Positions 41,707 through 48,821 of a stretch of DNA of 64,000 nucleotides are shown here, piece after piece (the stretch's first letter is position 1; each line of letters opens with the position of its first letter). The notes below the pieces were generated by a model. That model worked only from the letters and a program-made list of their open reading frames with translations, ran no database searches and was not told where the DNA came from. Position numbers and translations under genes: made by a program. The DNA lies in the NCBI RefSeq assembly GCF_040105385.1, contig NZ_JBEDNQ010000002.1, forward strand, positions 310,001-374,000, written 5' to 3'. This DNA is from Pseudonocardia nematodicida (lineage in GTDB: Bacteria > Actinomycetota > Actinomycetes > Mycobacteriales > Pseudonocardiaceae).

Positions 41707-42503
41707 GCGCCACGGTCCGGATGGCGGGACTGTGCGACGACCTGGCCGCGGAGACGGCCGCGGTGCGGGCACTGGTCGCACCGCTGTCCGAGGACGGCTG
41801 GCGGCGGGCGACACCGGCGCCGGGCTGGACGATCGCGGATCAGCTCGTCCACCTCGCCGACGTCGACGAGCTGGCCGTCCTCGCCGCCACCGGGCCCGGG
41901 TCCTTCCGCGCCGGACCGGACGGCCCGCACCGCGGCATCGACGAGCGGGTCGCCGCGCACCGGCACCGCAGCGGAGCCGAGGTCCTCGGCTGGTTCGACG
42001 CCGCCCGCGCACACCTGATCACCGTGTTCACCGGCACCGATCCGCGGGCCCGGCTGCCCTGGTTCGGTCCGCCGATGAGCGCCGCGTCCGCGGTGACGGC
42101 GCGGATCATGGAGACCTGGGCGCACGGGCTGGACGTCGCCGACGCCCTGGGCGCGGCGCCGGTGGTGTCGGAGCGCCTGCGGCACGTCGCGCACCTGGGG
42201 GTGGCGGCCCGCCCGTACAGCCTGCGGGACACCGGCGTCGCCGACCCCGGGGCCGACGTCCGTGTCGAGCTCGCCGCCCCGGACGGCGGCACCTGGGCGT
42301 GGGGCGGGACCGGGGCCACCGACCGGGTGCGCGCGTCCGCCCTGGACTTCTGCCTGCTCGTCACCCGGCGCCGGCACCCCGACGACCTCGACCTCGACGT
42401 CGACGGGCCGCTCGCCCGCCGCTGGGTCGGGGTGGCCCAGGCCTTCGCCGGCCCACCCGGCCAGGGCCGGGCACCCCGGGAGGAACGACCGGTCAGGCGG
42501 TGA
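41703..42503 (+). CDS. TIGR03084-family metal-binding protein
   Basis: A 266-residue protein of the mycothiol-dependent maleylpyruvate isomerase superfamily. The DinB-like N-terminal bundle has DGWRRATPAPGWTIADQLVH with the first His ligand and TARIMETWAHGLDVADALG with the second; the C-terminal 90 residues form the MDMPI_C-like sheet ending DLDLDVDGPLARRW. The start GTG overlaps the CoA-transferase stop (GTGA), so both are translated together. It could isomerise or add to a CoA ester or unsaturated diacid, an inference from context only. The last 11 bp overlap the convergent isomerase-like gene. Confidence 0.85.
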   Translation: MSATVRMAGLCDDLAAETAAVRALVAPLSEDGWRRATPAPGWTIADQLVHLADVDELAVLAATGPGSFRAGPDGPHRGIDERVAAHRHRSGAEVLGWFDAARAHLITVFTGTDPRARLPWFGPPMSAASAVTARIMETWAHGLDVADALGAAPVVSERLRHVAHLGVAARPYSLRDTGVADPGADVRVELAAPDGGTWAWGGTGATDRVRASALDFCLLVTRRRHPDDLDLDVDGPLARRWVGVAQAFAGPPGQGRAPREERPVRR

Positions 42504-44247
42504 CCGTGGCGGCGAGCGTGCGGCGCAGCCAGCGCCCGAGCCGCTGGCCCTGGTGCAGCGGGTGGACCAGGACCACCGGCTCGATCCCGGCGGCCGGGTT
42601 CAACCCGTCGGCCGCCAGCAGCGAGGCGGCGGCGACGAGCGTGCCGTCGGCACCGCGGACGACCAGGCAGGTCCCGCCCGGCGGCCGCAGCACCGAACGC
42701 AGGTCGGCCGCGGTCCAGGTCTCGGCAGCCTCCGCGGCGGCCGGCGACCCCGCCAGGCAGGTGCGGATCAGCGAGTCGAGCTCGGTGACCTCCTCACCGG
42801 TGGCCGGGGTGGCGACGAGCTCCTCGCCGTCGGGCAGCAGCAGCTCGTACCCGGCCCGGACCGGCTGCGCGGTCGCGGCCCGCAGGAACGCCTCGGCGCG
42901 CGCCCGCTCGGTCACCGTGAACGCCGCCCAGCCGCGCCGGGCGACCAGCCAGCCCGAGTCCGGCGCCGGCAGGCCGAGCGCGTGCGTGTCGTCGTGGTCG
43001 GGCTCGGCGGGCTCGACGCCGACCTCGTCGGCCTGCAGCAGCGCGGCCAGTCCCTGCACGAGCCCCCCGGCGTCGCCGGTGTCCTGCGAGCGCGCCTGCG
43101 TGACCAGGTCCAGGGCCCGGGTCGGTCCGTCGACCAGCTCGTGCGGGTCGGCGACGACGACCCGGACGTCGTCCGGCCGGGAGGTCCGCAGCGCGCCGCG
43201 CAGCACCCGGCCCAGCCTGGCCGCGGACACCGCCCCGCCGACCAGCATCTCGTCGACGACCGAGCGGGAGTCCTGCCCGTGCACGGACAGGCTGAGGATG
43301 TTGCCGCCCGCCTCGGCGACGGCGGCGGTCAGCCGGGCCAGCGCGCCGGACTCGTCGGGCAGCAGCACGCGCACCTTGTACAGCGCCGGCAGCGACGTGC
43401 CGTCGTCGTCCTTGGCATCGTCGCCCTCGGTGCCCCCGGCGGCATCCGGCACGACGCGGAGCACCGGCCGGCCGCCGTCCGGGACGCGGCAGCCGACCAG
43501 GGCCTGGCCGGGGCCGACGGCGCCGTGGCCGACGGCGCCGAGCGCCGCCCACATGGTGACCTGGTTGGCGGTCAGCACCGGCTTGCCGATCTCGCGCTCG
43601 AGCTCGGCGATGACGTCGTAGGTCGAGAGGTTCGTGCAGGAGATGAACACCGCCTGCGCATCCGGATGGTCGGCGGCACGGACCGCGCGGACGACCTCGG
43701 AGTACGAGACCCGCCAGATCTGGCCGAGCAGCCCGAGCCCGATCCGGTTGACGGTGGTGACCCCGTGCGCGGCGAGGAAGTGCTCCAGCTTGGCCGTGAG
43801 GTCGTCGACGTAGGGCGTGACGACGGCGATCCGGTCCGCCTCGAGCGCCGCGCAGGCGGTCACGAGTGCACCCGCCGTCGTGAGCGCCTGCGGCGATCCG
43901 GCGTCGACCATGACCTCGACCAGTGCGCGCTCGCCGGTGACCCCGTCGACGAAGCTTCCCGACGTGCAGGCGAACGCGACGACGCCCGGCTCCGGGACGA
44001 GCACGTCCCGGGCCGCGCGGCGGACCGGCTCCGGGTCGCTGATCGCGCGGGCCTGGTCGGCGGTCACCGGGGACGCGACGAACGGGGTCCGGGTGACGTG
44101 CAGCGACGACGTCGGCGGGACCCACCGCCACAGCTCGCGGTCGAGCGCGAAGTCGTAGGGCACGATCACGCCCACGCTGCTGCCCGGCTCGGGCCCGGCG
44201 ACCCCGGCCCACCCCGAGCCGTCGGGGAACTGCTGGTACTCACCCAT
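42493..44247 (-). CDS. Maleate isomerase (Asp/Glu racemase superfamily) fused to ACT and GNAT-like domains
   Basis: A 584-residue multi-domain protein. Residues 1-280 form an Asp/Glu racemase-type enzyme of the maleate cis-trans isomerase/arylmalonate decarboxylase group, with catalytic cysteines Cys94 in FACTSGSF and Cys204 in FISCTNLSTYD. Residues about 300-380 form an ACT domain (KVRVLLPDESGALARLTAAV, AEAGGNILSLSVHG), a small-molecule sensor. The last 120 residues look like half of a GNAT fold. The ATG at 44247 has GGAGG upstream and yields GEYQQFPDGSGW, the usual start. The enzyme would isomerise maleate to fumarate or act on a related diacid, possibly under ACT control. Confidence 0.82.
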   Translation of the reverse strand: MGEYQQFPDGSGWAGVAGPEPGSSVGVIVPYDFALDRELWRWVPPTSSLHVTRTPFVASPVTADQARAISDPEPVRRAARDVLVPEPGVVAFACTSGSFVDGVTGERALVEVMVDAGSPQALTTAGALVTACAALEADRIAVVTPYVDDLTAKLEHFLAAHGVTTVNRIGLGLLGQIWRVSYSEVVRAVRAADHPDAQAVFISCTNLSTYDVIAELEREIGKPVLTANQVTMWAALGAVGHGAVGPGQALVGCRVPDGGRPVLRVVPDAAGGTEGDDAKDDDGTSLPALYKVRVLLPDESGALARLTAAVAEAGGNILSLSVHGQDSRSVVDEMLVGGAVSAARLGRVLRGALRTSRPDDVRVVVADPHELVDGPTRALDLVTQARSQDTGDAGGLVQGLAALLQADEVGVEPAEPDHDDTHALGLPAPDSGWLVARRGWAAFTVTERARAEAFLRAATAQPVRAGYELLLPDGEELVATPATGEEVTELDSLIRTCLAGSPAAAEAAETWTAADLRSVLRPPGGTCLVVRGADGTLVAAASLLAADGLNPAAGIEPVVLVHPLHQGQRLGRWLRRTLAATVTA

Positions 44248-44278
44248 GGCGGCCTCCACGTCGTCCACGATCGCCACC

Positions 44279-44304
44279 CGTTGTTGCTATTGCGGGTCAC
44301 AACG
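44279..44304. promoter_or_regulatory. Dyad upstream of the isomerase-like gene
   Basis: CGTTGT (44279-44284) and ACAACG (44299-44304) form an inverted repeat 26 bp across, with TTGTTGC and TTGC repeats inside, 32 bp upstream of the ATG at 44247. The GCAACAA word (on the minus strand) is shared with the operator at 39135. Confidence 0.45.
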
Positions 44305-44584
44305 GTTTCTTCGGGGTGAGGGCGTCACTCCGGAGGTGAGTGGGTTCCGCCGTCCGGGGAAGTCGACCGTGCACCGGTCACGCGGCCGGAGTTCCCGCGC
44401 GGGTTTCGGGTACGCCCTGCTGCGCACAGGATGCCATCCGGCGCCCGGTCCGGGAACCATCCGCCCCGCGACCGGTCCCCCGCCGTCGGGCAGCGGCGGA
44501 GCCCCCGGCGGCGCGAGGCGCCCGGGGCGGCCGGTACCTCCCGCGCGCCGAACTCCTGTTGATCGACGCTGGTCAGGCCCCGGT

Positions 44585-44641
44585 CGAGTGGCACACCCCG
44601 TGTCGCGACGGCCGGGCCGCGGACACGAGGTGTGCCGTTCG
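44585..44641. repeat. REP-like inverted repeat (family B, copy 2)
   Basis: Left arm CGAGTGGCACACCCCGTGTC (44585-44604) pairs with 44622-44641, whose reverse complement is CGAACGGCACACCTCGTGTC, 17 of 20 identical. It shares the CGAGYGGCAC...CCGTRTC core with the element at 33609. It lies 9 bp after the ilvD stop (minus strand) and may end ilvD transcription. Confidence 0.6.
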
Positions 44642-44649
44642 GCGGGGAG

Positions 44650-46338
44650 TCAGCCGCAGACCGCGCCGTCGGCTGCGGACGAGACGAGCTTCGCGTACTT
44701 GCCGAGCACGCCGCGGCGGTTCGTCGGCTCCGGGCGGACCCACTCGGCACGACGGCGTTCCAGCTCGGCGGGCTCGATCCCGATGTCGATCGTGCGCGCC
44801 TTCATGTCCAGGGTGACCGTGTCGCCGTCGCGGACCAGCGCGATCGGCCCGCCGTCGGCGGCCTCGGGGGCGACGTGCCCGACGCACAGTCCGGTGGTGG
44901 CGCCGGAGAACCGTCCGTCGGTCACCAGCAGCACGTCCTTGCCCAGCCCGGCGCCCTTGATCCGCCCGGTGACCGCGAGCATCTCCCGCATCCCCGGTCC
45001 GCCGCGCGGACCCTCGTAGCGGATCAGCACGATCGTGCCGGGCCCGATCTCGCCGTTGTCGACGGCGTCGAGCGCGCCCTGCTCGCCGTCGAAGACCCGG
45101 GCGGTGCCGGTGAAGGTGGCGGCGTCGAACCCGGCGGACTTGACCACGGCGCCGTCCGGGGCGAGTGAGCCGCGCAGGATCGTCAGCCCGCCGGTGGGGT
45201 GGATCGGGTTCGCCATGTCGTGGATGACCGCGCCGTCGAGACCCGGCGGGTCGATCTCGGCGAGGTTCTCGGCGACGGTGCGGCCGGTGACCGTCATCGC
45301 GTCACCGTGGATCAGGTCCGCGTCCAGCAGCGCCTTCATCACCACCGGCACGCCGCCGACCTGGTCGACGGCGTACATCAGGTGCTTCCCGAACGGCTTG
45401 ACGTCGGCCAGGTGCGGGACCCGGTCGCCGACGGTGTTGAAGTCGTCGAGGGTCAGCGGCACCTCGGCCTCGCGGGCGATCGCGAGCAGGTGCAGCACCG
45501 CGTTGGTGGACCCGCCGAAGGCCATGACGACGGCGATCGCGTTCTCGAACGCCTCCCGGGTGAGCACGGCGCGGGCGGTCAGCCCGGTGTCCAGCATCCG
45601 GACGGCCGCCTCGCCGGACGCGCGGGCGACGCCGTCGCGCCGGCGGTCCACCGCGGGCGGGCTGGCCGAGCCGGGCAGCGCCATCCCGAGCGCCTCGGCC
45701 GCGGCGGCCATCGTGTTCGCGGTGTAGAAGCCGCCGCAGGCGCCCTCACCGGGACACATCGCCCGCTCGATCGCGGTCAGCTCGTCACGGGTGATCAGGC
45801 CGCGGGAGCAGGCACCGATGCCCTCGAAGGCGTCGCCGATGTTGACCTCCCGGTCGCCCACCCGGCCCGGCATGATCGTCCCGGCGTAGACGAACACCCC
45901 GGCCAGGTCGAGCCGGGCCGCGGCCATCAGCATCCCGGGCAGCGACTTGTCGCAGCCGGCCAGCTGGACGGTGCCGTCGAGCCGCTCGGCCTGCACCACC
46001 GTCTCCACCGAGTCGGCGATGATCTCGCGGCTGACCAGCGAGTAGTGCATGCCGACGTGACCCATGGAGATCCCGTCGGAGACCGAGATCGTGCCGAACT
46101 CCAGCGGGAAGCCGCCGGCGGCGTGCACGCCCTCCTTGGCGGCCGTCGCCAGCCGCTGCAGGGACAGGTTGCACGGCGTGATCTCGTTCCAGGACGAGGC
46201 GATCCCGATCTGCGGCTTGGCGAAGTCGTCGTCGCGCATCCCGACCGCGCGGAGCATGCCGCGCGACGCGGTGGCGCCGATGCCGTCGGTGACCTGGTGG
46301 CTACGGGGCTTGCGCGAGCTGTGCGGCGTGGTGGTCAT
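44650..46338 (-). CDS. ilvD: Dihydroxy-acid dehydratase
   Basis: A 562-residue enzyme of branched-chain amino acid synthesis that dehydrates 2,3-dihydroxy-isovalerate/methylvalerate to the keto acids. Iron-sulfur ligands are Cys56 (TPCNLSLQRLA), Cys129 (GCDKSLPGMLMAAARLD) and Cys201 (GACGGFYTANTMA), matching the positions of the [2Fe-2S]-type actinobacterial enzyme. SDGISMGHVGMHYSLVSREI and VTDGRFSGATTGLCVGHVAP are further family blocks. ATG 46338 has GAGGAG upstream. The ilvBNC genes are not nearby, a common arrangement. Its upstream region carries a nested palindrome. Confidence 0.95.
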   Translation of the reverse strand: MTTTPHSSRKPRSHQVTDGIGATASRGMLRAVGMRDDDFAKPQIGIASSWNEITPCNLSLQRLATAAKEGVHAAGGFPLEFGTISVSDGISMGHVGMHYSLVSREIIADSVETVVQAERLDGTVQLAGCDKSLPGMLMAAARLDLAGVFVYAGTIMPGRVGDREVNIGDAFEGIGACSRGLITRDELTAIERAMCPGEGACGGFYTANTMAAAAEALGMALPGSASPPAVDRRRDGVARASGEAAVRMLDTGLTARAVLTREAFENAIAVVMAFGGSTNAVLHLLAIAREAEVPLTLDDFNTVGDRVPHLADVKPFGKHLMYAVDQVGGVPVVMKALLDADLIHGDAMTVTGRTVAENLAEIDPPGLDGAVIHDMANPIHPTGGLTILRGSLAPDGAVVKSAGFDAATFTGTARVFDGEQGALDAVDNGEIGPGTIVLIRYEGPRGGPGMREMLAVTGRIKGAGLGKDVLLVTDGRFSGATTGLCVGHVAPEAADGGPIALVRDGDTVTLDMKARTIDIGIEPAELERRRAEWVRPEPTNRRGVLGKYAKLVSSAADGAVCG

Positions 46339-46456
46339 GCGGCTCCTCGAGTGCGGTCCGGCTGTCGGGACGGCCTCCGATCCTGCCGCACATCCCCCAC
46401 CCCGGCCGGACCGAACCGGGCGTCCGGCGGCCACGCGGCGCCGCTCACCCGATTCG

Positions 46457-46524
46457 CAGACGCTCACCGAACTTGCCGACGCTCACACGATCGCGCGAGC
46501 GTTGCCGGATCCCGTGAGCGTCTG
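46457..46524. repeat. Nested palindromic element (family A, copy 2)
   Basis: Outer arms CAGACGCTCAC (46457-46467) and GTGAGCGTCTG (46514-46524) are perfect inverted copies. The inner segment 46481-46500 (GCTCAC...GCGAGC around CGATCGCG) matches 5808-5827 at 18 of 20 positions. Further CGCTCAC and GTGAGCG copies lie outside at 46442 and 46532. It is the second member of the element seen after lysE. Confidence 0.65.
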
Positions 46525-46602
46525 ACGCGGGTGTGAGCGCTGACTGACGCCGCGGGGCATCTGCGGCGCACCGATGGCCACCGCGCGCGCCCCGGAACGG
46601 CG

Positions 46603-46635
46603 ACGGCCCCCGCGACCGGTGGTCGCGGGGGCCGT
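46603..46635. terminator. Hairpin terminator of the DEAD-box gene
   Basis: ACGGCCCCCGCGACC (46603-46617) and GGTCGCGGGGGCCGT (46621-46635) form a perfect 15-bp stem with a 3-nt loop. It starts 14 bp beyond the helicase stop on the minus strand. No strong T-run is present, as usual in this GC range. Confidence 0.75.
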
Positions 46636-46649
46636 GTCACGTGGGCCGA

Positions 46650-48467
46650 TCAGCGGGCGCCGGCGTTGTCCCGGTCCCGGCGGACGTTGGCCTTGCGGCC
46701 CTTCAGCGTCGTCGCGCCGCGCAGCGAGCGGAGCATGTCGTCGGCCGCGTGCTCGGGCACCTCGACCAGGGCGTGCCGCTCGTGGATCTGGATCGCGCCG
46801 ATGTCCCGGCCGGAGATCCGGGTCTCGTTGGCCAGCGCGCCGACGATGTCCTGCGGACGCACGCCCGAGGCGCGGCCGGCGGAGACGAACAGCCGGGACA
46901 TGCCGGCCTTCGGCGGGCGGGCGCCCTGACCACGGGCACCGCCGCGCGGGCCACCGTCGCGGGCGTCGCGGCGCGGACCCCGGTCGCCCGGGCCCCGCTC
47001 ACGGCCGCCCCGCGAGCGGACCTCCGGGATCTCGATCTCGTCGTCCGGCACCGAGGTGCCGGCGCGCGCCATCCGGATCGCCGCGGCGGCGACGGAGGCC
47101 AGGTCGTGGTCGCGGGCCAGCTCGATGACCAGCTCGTCGACCCCGTCCTGCGGGTTCGCGTCGGCGTCCTGCCCGGCCTGCTCGCGCAGGGCCAGCGCGG
47201 TGCGGGCGAGCCGCACGGTGCGCAGGTCCTCCGGCGTCGGCACCGGCGCGCTGGGCACTCCGAAGCCGATCAGGCGCTCGATGTTGCGCAGGTGGCGCAC
47301 CGACCCCGGGGTGACCAGGGTGATCGCGACGCCCTCGCGCCCGGCGCGGCCGACCCGGCCGATCCGGTGGACGTAGGACTCCGGCGACGACGGCACGTCG
47401 TGGTTGACCACGTGGGTCAGCGAGTCGATGTCCAGGCCGCGGGCGGCGACGTCGGTGGCGACCAGCAGCTCGGTGCGACCGGCACGCAGCCGCTCGACGA
47501 CCCGGGTGCGGTGCTCCTGGTCCATCCCGCCGTGCAGGGCCTCGGCACGCAGGCCGCGCGCGGTCAGCGTCTCGGTGACGGCGTCGACGTCGGCCCGGGT
47601 ACGGCAGAACACGATCGCCGCGGTCGGCTGCTCCATCTCGAGCACCCGGCCCAGCGCGACCGTGACGTGGCTGCGCGGGACCTGGTACGCGGTCTGGCGG
47701 ACCTTCGGGGACTCGCCGTCCGGCGTCGGGGCCTTTTTGATCCGGATGTCGGCCGGGTCGGTCAGGTGCGTCCGGGCCAGGCTCTGGATCCGGGCCGGCA
47801 TGGTCGCCGAGAACAGCACGGTCTGCCGGCCCGCGGGGGTCGCGCCGAGGATGGTCTCGATGTCCTCGACGAAGCCCATGTCGAGCATCTCGTCGGCCTC
47901 GTCCAGGACGGCGACCTCGATCGCGTCCAGCGCCAGCGCGCCACGGTTGATCAGGTCGATCGCCCGGCCCGGGGTCGCGACGACGACGTCCACGCCGCGG
48001 CGCAGCTGGCCCAGCTGCGGGCCGATCGGAGCGCCGCCGAAGACGGTGGCGACGGTCGCGCCGAGCTCGGAGCCGTACTTGGTGACCGCCTCGCCGACCT
48101 GCATCGCGAGCTCACGGGTCGGGGCGAGCACCAGGCCGAACGGCTTGTTGCCGCGGGTACGGGAGGTGCGGCCGTCGGCGAGACGCTGCAGCATCGGCAG
48201 CGAGAAGGCGGCGGTCTTGCCGGTCCCGGTGGCGGCCTGCCCGAGCAGGTCGCGGCCGGCGATCAGCGGGCCGATCGCGGCGGCCTGGATCGGGCTCGGG
48301 GTCTCGTAGCCCAGCCCGTCCAGCACGGACAGGATCTGCGGGGCCAGGCCGAGGTCGGCGAACGACGGGGTGGCGTCGGCCGCGCTCGGCTCGGGGGTCG
48401 TGCTGTCGACCTGGTTCTCGTTCTCGGGGGTGTCCAGGGAGGGGTGCTGTTCCAGCAGGGTGTTCAC
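46650..48467 (-). CDS. deaD: DEAD-box RNA helicase (DeaD/CsdA type)
   Basis: A 605-residue ATP-dependent RNA helicase. Q-motif region FADLGLAPQILSVLDGLGYE and SPIQAAAI; motif I GQAATGTGKTAAF (Lys84); motif Ia APTRELAMQ; DEAD in AVLDEADEMLDMGF; SAT; and motif VI YVHRIGRVGRAGREG. An RG-rich stretch (about 490-535) precedes a C-terminal DbpA-like RNA-binding domain (MSRLFVSAGRASGVRPQDIV, ISGRDIGAIQIHERHALVEV). It would assist ribosome assembly and cold adaptation. GTG 48467 follows GAGGA and begins VNTLLEQHP. A 354-bp untranslated gap upstream suggests a long regulatory leader. Confidence 0.92.
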   Translation of the reverse strand: MNTLLEQHPSLDTPENENQVDSTTPEPSAADATPSFADLGLAPQILSVLDGLGYETPSPIQAAAIGPLIAGRDLLGQAATGTGKTAAFSLPMLQRLADGRTSRTRGNKPFGLVLAPTRELAMQVGEAVTKYGSELGATVATVFGGAPIGPQLGQLRRGVDVVVATPGRAIDLINRGALALDAIEVAVLDEADEMLDMGFVEDIETILGATPAGRQTVLFSATMPARIQSLARTHLTDPADIRIKKAPTPDGESPKVRQTAYQVPRSHVTVALGRVLEMEQPTAAIVFCRTRADVDAVTETLTARGLRAEALHGGMDQEHRTRVVERLRAGRTELLVATDVAARGLDIDSLTHVVNHDVPSSPESYVHRIGRVGRAGREGVAITLVTPGSVRHLRNIERLIGFGVPSAPVPTPEDLRTVRLARTALALREQAGQDADANPQDGVDELVIELARDHDLASVAAAAIRMARAGTSVPDDEIEIPEVRSRGGRERGPGDRGPRRDARDGGPRGGARGQGARPPKAGMSRLFVSAGRASGVRPQDIVGALANETRISGRDIGAIQIHERHALVEVPEHAADDMLRSLRGATTLKGRKANVRRDRDNAGAR

Positions 48468-48821
48468 TCGGTCCTCAGGGGTCGCGCAGGGGTGTGCGCC
48501 TCGTCGGCGGGCGGCTCTCGCCCGCTCGGCAGCCCGCCAGGCCCGCGTGCGGCAACTCGTGTGGTGCCGGTGAACCCAGACCTCCGGGGCTCGCGGTGGC
48601 GCGACATCGCCGCCACCGTCGATCGACCATTCTTCCACGTCCGAAGCGGACGCGTCGGGCGGGTCCGGCGTGAGTGCCGCCACCGCGGCCGCGCTCCCCC
48701 TGTCGCACACAGGCGGACGCGCGGAGCGAGCTCGCAGACGCCGCGGTCACCTCGTAGGAGTCGCAGCGCCTGCGACGACGTCGACCACCCTGCGACGCCG
48801 GAGCAACGCCGACGGTCTGCG
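48468..48821 (-). other. Long upstream region of the DEAD-box gene
   Basis: No gene is supported on either strand. The region holds a perfect hairpin CGTCCG-AAG-CGGACG (48638-48652), the palindrome GTCGATCGAC (48619-48628), and several GCGGGC/GCCCGC pairs near the gene. Helicase genes of this type often have long structured leaders; this could be one, with the promoter near 48700-48820. Confidence 0.4.

Larger units (their letters stand above)
44248..44649. other. Intergenic region between the isomerase-like gene and ilvD
   Basis: No gene is supported. It holds the promoter and dyad of the isomerase-like gene (44279-44304) and a REP-like element near the ilvD end (44585-44641). The rest is GC-rich with no distinct signal that I can see. 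Confidence 0.5.
46339..46649. other. Intergenic region between ilvD and the DEAD-box gene
   Basis: No gene is supported. It contains the nested palindrome 46457-46524 and the terminator hairpin 46603-46635. Between 46339 and 46456 I see only the ilvD ribosome binding site; no clear promoter hexamers are visible. Confidence 0.5.
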
